Shown here one piece after another: positions 12,479 through 25,038 of a DNA stretch of 64,000 nt; the stretch's first letter is position 1, and each line of letters begins with the position of its first letter. Under the pieces are notes generated by a model. It did no database searches. It saw only the letters and a program-made list of their open reading frames with translations, and was not told the origin of the DNA. The stretch spans positions 259,080-323,079 of the forward strand of contig VCAZ01000227.1 in the NCBI GenBank assembly GCA_005784505.1, written 5' to 3'. The translations under genes and the position numbers were made by a program. Origin of the DNA: Bagarius yarrelli (Eukaryota; Chordata; Actinopteri; Siluriformes; Sisoridae).

Positions 12479-12713
12479 TGAAATCTGGAGAAATTTGTGT
12501 CTGGAGGGTTTTGAGTTTTATCTCTGCTGCCCTCTACTGGCCGTTTATTTTAATCACATGTATTCTAACTGTTAAATTCCAATGGCTTTCGCTTAGTAGA
12601 GTTTTTATTATATATTTTATTATATATAAGCTGTTAATTTAGCAATTCTATCGCGTGCAAAATTCTTGGCACCCACTTCATTTGTCCACTCAATAAAATT
12701 ATTAAAAGATTGA

Positions 12714-13490
12714 CAGAGGAGGTCAGACAGGAATTTTTGTGGACAATAATGTTTGCAGATGATATAGTGGACTGTAGTGAGAGCAGAGAGCAGGTGGAGA
12801 AAAACCTGGTGAGGTGGGGGTTAGATCTGGAGAGAAGAGAGGGACAGTGAGATTACAGAGGGTACAGGGTCAACAGTCCAGAGTGACTGAGTGAAATGAG
12901 TGGGGAAACGTGTCAGAAATGATGTGTGATTGAAGAATATCAGGAAGAATCTAAGTGAAGGTATAGAAGACATTGGTGAGAGAGAGCGGGTATGTTGTAC
13001 GGTTTAGAGACAGAGACACTGAGAAAGAGACAGGAGACAGGAGATTCTGAGGTAGCAGAGCTGCAGATGTTGAGGTTTTCTTTTGTATTGATGAGGTTGG
13101 ACAGGTTTAGGAACGAGAACAGCAGAAGGACGACTCATGTTGGACAACTCAGATCGGGATGGTTTGCATTTACATTACATTTGACATTTGTATACGTCCT
13201 TATCCAGTGTGACTTACTTTTAACTTTCATACAATTAAGCAATCAGACTTTAGGGGCCTTGCTCAGGGGCCCAGCAGTGGTAACATGGTGGTGCTGGGAA
13301 GTAAACCCTGACCTTTTAGAAGAGAAGCGAGATTAGAGCTGCAGACAGGAGGCAAAGAGCATAAAGAGCAAAGAGGAGAAATAAATGAGGACATGAAGTT
13401 AGTGGGTTTGAGTGAAGAGGGCTAGGGGGAGGCTGCTGATTCGCTGTGGCGCCCCCTGAAGAGACCGGCCGAAAGAAGAAGAAGAATTAA
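12714..13490 (+). mobile_element. 3' remnant of a non-LTR retrotransposon (LINE), split by a SINE
   Basis: The + strand encodes a decayed reverse-transcriptase piece with the catalytic motif FADDIV near 12752, followed by a segment like ESREQVEKNL. The 3' end carries GCTGATTCGCTGTGGCGCCC and an AAGAAGAAGAA tail, typical of LINE 3' ends in fish. The frame is broken and most of the element is missing, so it is dead. An antisense SINE at 13165-13325 has inserted into it. Confidence 0.65.
13165..13325 (-). repeat. SINE copy, antisense, nested in a LINE remnant
   Basis: The block begins with CATTTACATTACATTTGACA, passes through GTCCTTATCCAGTGTGACTT and GGGGCCTTGCTCAGGGGCCC, and ends with GTGGTGCTGGGAAGTAAACC. 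LINE-like sequence flanks it on both sides. Confidence 0.7.
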
Positions 13491-14605
13491 AATCATTAAG
13501 ATCAAAAACACCTCTTTGCCTGGAGAGTTGAACATTTTGACACCCGTTAAAGGGTTCTGGGACTTTCTTAGCTTTAAGGAATAATTTCTCTGGTTATTTA
13601 TGAGGAAAATTTAAATCATTGTGAGTGAAGACGTTTGATGATGTTTTATACGATCCATGGGTCTTTGGTAGAAAGGGTGCCAATAATTATGAACATATTT
13701 GCATATATATATATATATATTACATACCACAGCGGATGTTTTCAAACAGTGTTAACTTTTTTAGGGAATTGAAAAAAAAACTTGACCACCTGAAGAAATG
13801 TTTTAATAACATTTTTAGAGTACAATCAACATTTTAGATCCAGAAACACACAAAGTCGACACTTTGCGTTACGCAATTTAGCAGCATTGTTTCCTGAAAA
13901 ACGCACAATGGCACCAAAACTCCAAAATTTTTCGAGAAACCCGAGTCGTTTAGTATTTGTTCTGGTAATTCCGTGTTGGCACTTTATCTGATCAAGATAT
14001 TTTTATAAAGTTTCAGAGAAATATTACATAACGCAAAGATACAATCAATGACCAATAAGCATTAAGCAGCCGCCCAGATCCCCTCCCGACAAGTCAAAGA
14101 TTCGAATCGAGTCAAAATATTTTTGACTCGATCAAATCCCAAAGATGTGTCAATATTCATCCCAGAAGAATCAGGAAAGAGAAGTGAAGCTGTTTCTGTC
14201 ACAGTTTTAAATCCAGTCCCTTATTGCTCCTTTCACACCTTTTTACTTCGAAAAACATTTTTCTAGAGCAATGAAATCAAATCTCGGAGGAATCTGATCC
14301 AAATCCAGTGATCAAAAGGTTCAGCGTTATTATTATTTTATTTTTTTAATTTGTTAAACGTTTGAATGTACAGTGTTCTTTATGTCCAAAAAAAAAAAGA
14401 AAAACCTTCAGCGTTCCTGCTTATCCCTTTATTTGAAGCTGCTTGTAGTGTGTGCATGTGTGTGTCCTTTTTTTTGCCTGGCTGTTTCCTGTGTTTTTTT
14501 CCTGTTCCGAATCAACAGCACCGACATCCTCGAATTCACCACCTTTTAGGACCACATGCTCTTTACTGAAAAAAAATCTGATATAAATATGATAAAACTT
14601 TCTAG

Positions 14606-14608
<3 letters not shown>

Positions 14609-14683
<75 letters not shown>
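14609..14683. repeat. (CA)n microsatellite, ~37 units
   Basis: An essentially uninterrupted CA run. The long frames through it (HTHT or VCVC) are artefacts. Confidence 0.95.
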
Positions 14684-14685
<2 letters not shown>

Positions 14686-14909
14686 CCCTGAGATCCGAAG
14701 AGCTGTACACACATCATTCCTGGCTGCGGGTGAATTATTTTTTAATACGTTTTGTACAGAATTACACACATCTGATCCACTTTTAATCCCAATCATAATC
14801 TGGATTTTAATCCCAAAACAAAGACGTGATGATAACTGAAACTCCACTGGTCTTCATTTTAAAGCTAGTTTTCAGGAATGTGTGTATTTTGTTAGTAAGA
14901 GGATTCACT

Positions 14910-16390
14910 AGGTAACCACACCCACCTGAAATCCTGACCACACCCACCTGAAATCCTGACCACACCCACCTGAAATCACAGCCACACCCGCATGCTTTCA
15001 TACAAACTCTAATGTAAAAGATCTTAACACACTGCGATGTTCCTGCAAAAATTGGAGACCCAGCGGAGGCAGACGTTCCTGCGGTCGCAATAACCACACC
15101 CACCTGAAAAAACTGACCACGCCCACACAGACTGGAAAAATGAAGAACACTATGACCACACACCACACCCCTGCATCATCAATGACCACACCCATACAAT
15201 TCTCTAGAAAATAAAAACGGACCCCAAACTGACCATGAGTGCATGTCTATACCTCCCTACAGGAAAGATGACCACACCCACTAGTTCTTTAGAAACCCTG
15301 ACCACGCCCACACGCTCAAACATAAGCACTGACCACACCCCTTAGGTTTCTAGTAAAACTGTGGCCACACCCACATGCCTGTACATAAACACTGACTGCA
15401 ACACACAGGTTTTGGCTAAAACGGTGACCACACCCACATGTTCCTGTGAAAATACTGACCACACCCATAAGGTTTATGCTAAAACTGTGACCACACCTAC
15501 ATGTTCCTGTAAAAATACTGACCACACCCATAAGGTTTTGGCTAAAACTGTGACCACACCCACATGCCTGTACATAAACACTGACCACACCTCTCATGTT
15601 TCTGATAAAACTGTGACCACACAAACCTGTTCCTCCAAAAAACACTAACCACACCCCACAGGTTTCTGCTAAAACTGTGGCCACACCCACCGGTTCCTCA
15701 AAAAACAATAACCACACTTGCTCCTTTGGAAACTCGAACTGCTGCACATTGAAACTGTGACCCAAACACCTACCTTCATGTTATCTAACCACACTTTTTT
15801 TCAAAGAAACACATAGTAAAACCTGTACATAACCCTAAAAAGACTTTGACCACGCCCACCAACCTGTAAAACAAATGCTACTGTAGAAACCAGGAACACA
15901 CACAAACACCCCATAGAAACCATGACCTTAACCAAACAACCACATAGACACCATAACCACAACCAACCCCTCCCACCCCTGTAGCATCCATGACCACGAT
16001 CAAACACCCCCTGTAGCATCCATGACCATGACCAAACACCCCTGCAGAAATCATGACCACGATCAAACACCCCCATATGAACTATGACCACTTTGTTAAG
16101 CTTCTGTAGAAACTATTGCCATAACCAAAAAACCCCTGTAGAAACCATGACCTCACTCAAACACCCTCATAGAAAACATGACTATGACCAAAAGCTTCTG
16201 CAGAAACTGTGACATCTAAAAGCTTCTGTAGAAACCATGACCAATACCGAACACCCCCATGGGAACCATGACCGTCTAAAAGCTTCTGTAGAAGCCATGA
16301 TCTCGCCCAAACACGCCCATAGAAATCATACACACATCCAAACACCGATGGATAAACTGACCACACATAAACGCCCCTGTAAAAATACAC
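14910..16390. repeat. Degenerate CCACACCC-rich minisatellite, three sub-blocks
   Basis: Roughly 20 copies of CCACACCC or CCACGCCC occur between 14916 and 15720. From 14916 to about 14985 the unit is ~23 bp (GACCACACCCACCTGAAATC). From about 15360 to 15700 the unit is ~30-60 bp, with GTGACCACACCCACATG alternating with GACCACACCCATAAGGTTT. From about 15840 to 16380 a related ~30-45-bp unit built on GTAGAAACCATGACC and AAACACCCC continues. It ends in a (CA)n run near 16410-16450. Minus-strand frames (CGCGHSF-like repeats) are a product of the repeat. The array ends about 260 bp past the lrp3 stop codon, so it may lie in or just beyond the lrp3 3' UTR. Confidence 0.85.
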
Positions 16391-16413
16391 ATTGCCCTAG
16401 TAGAACACACACA

Positions 16414-16452
<39 letters not shown>

Positions 16453-16652
16453 TCATTTCTGTCTGGAAAATATAAACATTCAGTCTGCAGTGCTGTGGAT
16501 ATGTTTAAATAATGATGATGTGTGTTGTATGGTGACTGGTAAACATTCCTGTTAAAAAGAGAAAGACGAAGGTCCTCTAGCGCCTAAACAGAACTTCATT
16601 GTTGTCTTTCGTGCTGCTCGTGTGTTCACTCTCCATCCTGTCTCGCTTTACA

Positions 16653-18978
16653 CTAACTGGTAAGGAGTGTGTTGGGGTCAGTGTGTGAATTAGTGCAAGT
16701 GCTTTGTTGGACTCCCGGTGAATTAATATCGTCTTCATTCTGGCTGCTGGATGATGTCAGTGACTCCGGCGTGGACAGAGGAGAGATTCCCAGAGATGAG
16801 TAGCGCGTCACTGGCGTGGCTCCAAGTTCGGCGGCGAGTCCTTGGACAACCCTTCTGGAGGCTTGTGATTGAAATGGTAGACGCGAGGGTCGACGTGGAG
16901 CTCCACTTGATCTGGACCCTAGACCCGATGCTCTGTTAAGATCCTCGTCATCATTTTCGTCGTCTTCGTCCTCCAGAGTGTCTGAAGGCGAGCGTGGCAC
17001 AGCCGGAGACGTGGGTGATGATGCAGCCGACTCACTTTCGGCTAGGCACAAAGTCTCAGCACGCGCCTGCAGGTCCACCCACTCGCCACTCTGCCCTTCA
17101 ACACCACAGTGACTGCCGTTTCCAGTCCGAGAGCCGCCGCGTGTGTGACCAAACGTCAGAGGGTGTGTCTGTGAGGAGGGTGGGGTGAGGAGAAGGATAT
17201 GACCACGCAGCCGACTCCCACGCTGGAACAGACGACTCCAAAGACGGCCCAGTCTGCGGCGCGACGCCATGCGGCGGGAAGAATGTCGCCTCATCTGTCT
17301 CCGCATGGCCGAGCGGAGACTGTGCAGGACAGATGCCTAGGACAAAGAGAGAAGAGCAACGTTAAAGTAGCGCTATTTAATGTGAATTTTTTCAAATGAA
17401 TAATTAACAAATAGTTAGAAATGTTTAATTAATGTTTTCATTAAATTTAATTTAAAAGTGAATTAAATTACATTAATTAATTTACACAGTAAATTAATAC
17501 ATTTAATATTAATATGATAAGTAAAAGCAAAGAAATAACACACTTTGGGATGTGATGCAATAGGAAACTTTACTGTATAAAGACAATCACAGAAGATGAA
17601 GTGACAAATAAATAAATGCATAGAAAGTATAATTTAGGGGGTATAAATAAGTATAAATAAGGGAGGTGGTGCCCTGTTGAGCCCCGAGCAAAGACCTTAA
17701 TTGGTCAGTTGAATAAATAAAATAAATGGATAAGGGTGTCTGCCGAATGCTGTAAATGTATAAATAATACTTATATAATTTGTTTGAAATTTTTTACGTA
17801 TTGTAATAAAACAAGGAAATCACAAAATGTTTTTAAAATGTTAAACAATTACAGTAGAGTTATTTATAATTTTTTTATGCATTTATTAATTATTATTTAT
17901 TATTGAAAAAGGTTTTTTTTCTTATTTGGGCTGAATGAGCCAACTTAATAATCAGTAAAATAACTGCAGCCCAAATAAAAAGTCTTTTTAAAAGCTAAAG
18001 TGAGTTCCTCGTTTTATTTATTAATTACAGTCGACATAACTCAATAGATACAGTAACTGCATAGGATGGAATAATTGCCGATTAATCGTTTCAATAATTA
18101 ATTAATAATTAATCGACTATCAAAATAATCGCTTGCTGCAGCTTTCATCTTATTTGCCTTTTAATGACTGTATTTTACTATATAATTATACAGTTATCAT
18201 ATTTTATAATATTTTAGTTTTTATGACATGTGAATACGTCCATAGTTTGTCGTTGGTTCTGTATTATGGAACTCATCTCATACATTTGATTACAGAATCA
18301 TGAAGCTTAAAACTTGAACGCTGCCCATTGTCGAATGTCATATTTACTCAAAAACTCTCACGAGTATGAAATTGTTAGTGTTACAGTTTCTTCTGCACAT
18401 GAGAAATACCAGGTGAAATTCCGGTTCCGTTTTTTATTAGGATGTAGAAACACTCTGGAGGAGTGTAAAACTGTGAGCGTTCTAAAAACAGCATGGCTAA
18501 AACACACTAACAAGCAGCAGCTGTAGCACATGAGGCCTCGTTAAAAACACTGTCACGTCAAAAAAAAACAAAAAAACATCAAACTTGTCCAGGCAAGTGA
18601 ACGCGTCTTAGTGAGAACATAAAGTCTATGTGGAAGCTCTATGAAGCACTAAATATCCCAGGAGAGCTCCTCACCCTGGTCCAACCTGAGCATGAGGTCT
18701 ACTCGGTTCGACACGAGCGCAACTGTACAGTAAGGTCGAGCTCTAATCACTCACACTCATGACTTTCTTCTGTAAAAAATTGATTTTTTTGATGAACATT
18801 GTGCAAAATAAAGGCGTGTCCACTGAGCAGACGTGTCAATCAAATGGTGGCACATCCTCCGTTTCCATAGAGACCGCCTCTGCCTCTTTGTCTTCTGTGA
18901 CCTTTACTACAATCACACTCTCTTTCTCTCGCACTTAAATCTTCCCTGGATTCGGTATAGGATAGGCGAATGACAGAG

Positions 18979-19024
<46 letters not shown>

Positions 19025-19928
19025 GGATTCATTTACCTGAGCAGGATTGTAAGCAGGAAAATCCTCTACAGGTGGGATGAGACCCTGAGCAATCAGCTGA
19101 CCGTACGAGGGCGGAGCTTCTCTTTGAACAAACTCCGCCTCCAGTTGAGTCATCTGGGTTTCAAAAGATCTTTGGAGACAAACGGATAAAATAAGTTCAA
19201 GAACTGCTACAGCCTCAAATTATTACAGGAAACATTTATAATAAAACTGATCTGCTTATATTTGGAATTATTTTCTAGAATATATATAACTCATTTTAGG
19301 GTCATTGGATTTAAAAATTAACAACATAAAAAACATTCATGTTGGAATAAAGCTGCGTTCAAGTGAAGCTGAATTTTGAGATGATATTGTCTCGCTGTTT
19401 TTTTAATCATTCTGTCTTCATACTGTTCATAATAACATCTACAATACCTCCACATGCTAACGGTAGCTAACGGATTAGCCTCATGCATTTGCTAGTTGAT
19501 TCTGTGTCCATTTTAGTAGTTGCTTAGCAACATTTGAACAGAAAGCGAGTCACGCGCTCGTCGTCATTTTCCCCAAACGGAACAAAGATTTTATATTTTT
19601 TTTCAATGTCTAATTACAATGAATGCATGTCTGCCTGTCTGTCTTTCTTTTCTCTCTTCTCCTTTCTTCTTTTCTGTCTATGTCAGTGTCTGAATATCAT
19701 TCTTGCTCTTTCTCTCTTGCGTTTTGTGAATATTGATCTGCCCCTTTTTCTTCTCTTCTTTTTTGATTAGTAACTCTTTTTGTCTGTCTGTTTGTCTCCA
19801 CTGTGTTTTAGTCAGCAGTGTAAATCCTGACTCAGAGGTTGTGTGTGTGCGTGTGTGTGTGTGTAAGAGAGAGAGAAGGCAATTGTTTGTAAGTTAGAAA
19901 GTGAAAAAGAATGGACAAATGAGAGAGA

Positions 19929-19964
<36 letters not shown>

Positions 19965-22900
19965 AAGAGAAAGAACGAGAGAAAAATTAAATCAACAGGA
20001 AAAAATGATGAAAGAGGTGAGGTGATAATAACAGATGGTAAGGATAGAAAGAGAGAGAGCGAGAGACAGAGAGAGAGAGAGAGCGAGAGAGCGAGCGAGA
20101 CTGTCTCTTGACACTGTATGTTGGTTAAATGAAAAAATTACAGAATATTTTATATAATCAATATTAAAAAAAACTAGTGAATGTATTTTTAGCATTTAAT
20201 TAACTAACTTTAGTCACATGACCAAGTGGTCATCATCTGCAAATGCTAACCAGACAGATAAATTTTCCGGGCTATTTACCACTTTATTGCTTAATTCTTG
20301 ATGCTAATTGGTCACAAGTCACTAATTAAGTTTCCATACCGAACAATATCTTCAGCTCAAAAACACAAAGCAAGTGTTACTCACTGAGAGAAAAGTCAGA
20401 AGTGTTGTTTGCAGCTGCTATGATGTTAGCCAGGGGTCCCCAAACTATCGCCAGGAATCCCAAACCTCGGCCGGGGTCCCAAACTACAGCCAGGGGGGTC
20501 CCAAACTACGGTCAGGGGTCTCTAAACTAAGGCCAGGGATCCTCCAAACTACGGCCAGGAGTCCCCAACTTATAGCCAGGAATTCCAAACTACAGCCAGG
20601 GTTTCAAACTATGGCCAGGGGGTCCCCAATCTACAGCCAAAAATCCCAAACTACAGCCAAAAATCACCAAATTAAGGGCCAGGGGTCCCAAACCACGGCC
20701 AGGCATCCCCAAACTATGGCCAAGGGGCTGAACAGACTCACCGGTATTCTCTTGTTCTAAGTGAGTAGAGTTTGAAAGCACAGCCGAGCGCGATGACAAG
20801 CAACAAGCCGCACGCCATGCTGCCAATCAGCGCCGCCGTGATCACTTTGCGTGGAACTGCAGCCTGGCACTCTCGCTCGTCACTGCCATCGACACAGTCC
20901 TCCTGCCCGTCACAGCGCCACGTCTCCAGTATGCACAGGTTTGTCGAACAATGAAACGTTCCGGGCTGGCAGGAAAAGCAGTTTTTCTCATCTGAGCCGT
21001 CTGGACACTGTTTCTGATTATCACAACGCTCATGAGCAGAGTAACACGTGCCTCCAACCCCCTGGCACGGGTACTGACCCGGGGTACACTGCGCACACGC
21101 GTCCTCGTCTCGGCCACTCGGGCAATGCCAGTAACCATCACAGCGCTGATGGTAAGCGTAACAGCCTTCATCCGGGCCGCACGGGAGCTCACCCGGAAAA
21201 CAGTAACCTTTCACCTGAAGGACAGATCAAAAAAGGTCAAAGTTCAATGATGGGTTTGTTATTCTGAGAATCAAGAAAAATTAGTTTCACTTAAGGAGCA
21301 TGTCTTTATTATAATAAATATCACATTTTAATGATTCTATATTAAGAAAGCTGTCTGTGGTGGTCACCTGGTAGGAGGCGTTAAAGCCGTGCCCCTGGCT
21401 GTGAGGTTTGGCATGGTAAAGGACGCTCATCTGCCCCTGTGACGACTCCAGCAGAGCTGAACGCTGGTTGTTGTGGTGTGTGAGACTCTGCAGCAGATGC
21501 TCTGCCCGTTCCCCAAGACCGTCGTACACACGCACCGAGTCGCCTGCTCCCAACTGCAGGTCCAACCGCAGCAGCAGAGGCTTCGGGTCCTGCACACAGA
21601 GGGAGCGAGTGTGTTGATGTAAAAGTGTGTTTGACCAGTTGTAGTTTACTGAAAGAGATGAATATTAAATACGAGTGCAAATTTAATTAGGCTATGATTT
21701 ATTATACAGACTACCCTTCACCCCCCCTCATAGTACTGTACGCAAAGGAGCTAATGTTACAAAAAAGGGCATTAAGATGAGCAAAATATGCTACAAAAAA
21801 GTTGCAACAAGGTCAGTTAACAAATCGCTGTTATTAATAACCAAGCGGGTGCGCAACTGGGCCGGGTGATCACTGACCACCAGGTGGCTGTAGATGAGGG
21901 TTCCAAAACATTAACAGTATTTTGGCAGACCCCCCCTTATCCAGAGCAACTCACATTTATCTCTTTTATACAACTGAGCAATTGGTGTTTAATGGCCTTA
22001 CTCAGAGGCCCAACAGTGGCAACTTGGTGGTGTTGTGAATCGAACCTCGGGCTTCCAATTCCAATTTTGTAAATAAATAAAAAAACTTCATTAATTTAGT
22101 CTGCGATTTTCTATAAACTAAATAATATAAATAAACATTAACACAGACATTTTATTGCTGACATGTGCCTATTAAGGTATATGTTGTAAATAACCTTTGT
22201 GTCCAGGAACCAGGTGCAGTAAAGGTCGGTGCCCGTGCTGCGGTTCGGACGGAAGAAATCCGGCGAGGCGAAAATGCCGTAGAAGTTGTCTAGGCGTTTT
22301 CCACACACGGTGTCGGGACACTGAGACTCGTCGGAGCCGTCGGGACAGTCGTGTACACCGTTACAGCGCAGTGCTGAGGGCAGGCAGCGGGTCGACTGAA
22401 CCATGCTGCACTCCAATGTACCCGGGGCACACAGGCTGGCACGGGCTGGCGTGGGAGGGCCAATGCAGTTCCTCTCGTCTGTATTGTCTCCGCATTCGTC
22501 CAGACCATTACAGCGCCAGGAGCGCGGCACACACTTCCCATTACCACACAGATACTCATCAGTCTCACAGCTACTCTCTCCCAGACGACCTGCAGACGGA
22601 GAAAGAGAGACAGAGAAAAAGCAAAAGACAGATAGATCGAGAGAAAAAAAAGAAAAAAAAGAGACAGGTAAAGAGAGAGAGAGAGAGAGAGAGAAAGGAA
22701 GTAAGAGAGAGAGAAAGGAAATAAGAGAGAGAAAGGGAGTGAGAGAGAGTGAGGTAAGAGACAGTCAGAGAAAGAGAAACAAAAACAGTGAGCAGAAAAG
22801 TGATAAGAGAAAGAGAGAGAAAGAGAATTCCGAGAACTTGATCAGTTCATTGACGTACTGCGGATGTAAGAGAGCCGGAAGCCTTGCGCCAGTCCTGAGC

Positions 22901-24969
22901 TGTTGGCCTGCGAGTGAAAGTGGAGCCACACTGCACCTCTGGAGGAGAAGAACGGAGGAGGCAAAGCAGAGCCACAAACACGGTACTCGTCTTTCCATGT
23001 GGGTCCAAGCAGCAGCCAGTCTCGCTGACATCCACCCGACTCCTCCACATCAAAACTGTGAAAGCTGCAGGGTAACACAAAGCAGGGCATAACATCAAAA
23101 CCTTTCACAGAACATTTCAAAAAACAAAGAACATTTCAAAAACATCTCAAAGAATGAAGAACATTTTTAATAAGAACATCTCATAGGAAACCCCAAGAAC
23201 ATCTCAAAAAATATTTCAAAAACATCTCAAACAACAAAGAACATCTCAATATACATCTAAAAGAACATCTCAAAGTCCATATCAAAGATTATGGTAGTGC
23301 AGTATTTACGGTGTTGCCACTGCTGGGTCCCTGAGCAAGGCCCCTAACCCTAATTGCTCAGTTGTATAAAAGAGATAAATGTTAGTCACTCTGGATAAGG
23401 ACGTCTGCCAAATGCTGTAAATGCAAATGTAAATGTCTCAAATAACATCTTATAGAACAAAGAACATCTCAAAGAACATCTCAAAGAACATCTCAAAGAA
23501 CATCTTAAAGATGGATTTCATCCAGCACAATATTAATTTTATATTTGCTTAATTAATTTGATGCTTAAAATAATTTCCATATAATGAACTAATAAAAATG
23601 TTTATTAAATGATTATTAGAAGGGCAGAACTGCAGATCACATGATGTCACAAATTAATACACAATTTTAATCCAGATGTTTTCTATAGTAAGTTACAGTA
23701 AGCTGATGGTGATATGAGTGACATATAAAAGCATGAGAGAGAGTGGAAAAAGAGAGAGAGAGCAAGAGAGGGAAAATATAATAAATGTGTGTGAAGTGCA
23801 GTAAAGGCCAGTAATCCTATCAAGCATCTTCGAGAAGTGCTGAGCGGACACACACACACACACACACGCTTGCGTTCTGCTCACTCTCAGATAAAATCCC
23901 TGCTCAGCAGTCGAGCCTTTAACAGCCTATAAATTCACACTTCACACCGTTTAGAAGGGTTACAAGCCATCAAGCAAAAAAATAAACCTTCCTAAAGCAA
24001 TACAGAGAAACATGATGGGGTCCAATGTGGTCTTATTACTTATTACTTTTGTTGCCCCGAGAGCAGGAAGGCTGAGGGGCAATTCCACAACCTGTATCAG
24101 CTGCAAATATATACGTATCTGGATCTACATTTACAGCTGGATGCCCTCATCCAGAGCAACTTACATTCATCAGCTGAGCAGTTGACAGTTAAGGGCCCTG
24201 CTCAGGGGTCCGACAGTGGTAGCTTGATGATCTTCCGATCAGCCAACCAACACCTTAACCACTGAGCTACCACTTTTCTGGCTCTACACCCAACCCAACA
24301 TGTCTTTCATAATAAATCGCTGCAGAGATAACGTACTCTCTTAATTCTATCAAGAAAGAGAGACAGAGTGTTACGGAGAATATAGAGTGAGATAGAAAGT
24401 ACGAGAGACTAATAGACTTCCACTAAAACAACAGTTCCATTAGAACCGAGCTACTATTTCCTTTCCGGATCAAAACCCATCTCCAACACGTCTTCTATAA
24501 CACAGTGCTGCAAGGTTTATGTAGGTCCAGTCCCCACACCTGCACTTGCACCCTTGTGCCCTTCATTTGCGTGTTCCTGCTGAGGAGTGTGAGGATGCAG
24601 AGTGCTGAAATATGCTGGTAAGCTTCTCACTTCCTGTAAGTACGTGTCCAAGCGGACCTCACTCAAGGATTTTACCCCAAATTCATCTGGTTTGTGACGT
24701 TTTAAACCATTAAAGAAAAAAAAAGTGAAGAGGTATCATGTAATTATCATTTTTACCAGCAATATTGCCAACAGCACAACCACCGACACCGCCATTTTCA
24801 GGCGTGTCATGACAATGACGTAGCAGTGACGTTTGACGTCCTGATTCTGCACGACACACTTGCATGCTTAAAAAAAACTTTCAACATTGTACACTTTGTG
24901 AGTATTAGAACAGGGCCACACCTGACCAGGATATGAGAGAGAGACAGACAGACAGAAAGTAAGCATTAG

Positions 24970-25038
<69 letters not shown>

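Larger units (their letters stand above)
6569..16652. other. Repeat-filled intergenic region between convergent slc7a10 and lrp3
   Basis: No gene was recognised in these 10 kb, which start with the slc7a10 3' UTR. Contents that can be named: a (TG)n run at about 7003-7046; a candidate polyadenylation signal at 7586; AT-rich, poly-A/T-rich DNA at 7200-9900 with no supported ORF; a hexamer array at 9910-10405; SINE copies at 10622-10760, 11390-11511 and 13165-13325; a tRNA-headed dispersed repeat at 12165-12478; a LINE remnant at 12714-13490; a (CA)n run at 14609-14683; and the CCACACCC-rich minisatellite at 14910-16390. The reading frames in this region are low-complexity or unsupported. Confidence 0.75.

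Noticed and set aside
15360..15700. Regularly spaced repeats resembling a CRISPR-like array
   Set aside because: Spacers are also repeated and degenerate, unit length drifts, and the host is a vertebrate.
15316..15765. Minus-strand frame with CGCGHSF repeats, at first sight a small repeat protein
   Set aside because: It arises from the CCACACCC minisatellite. Units are not multiples of three throughout, and no start or splice context was found.
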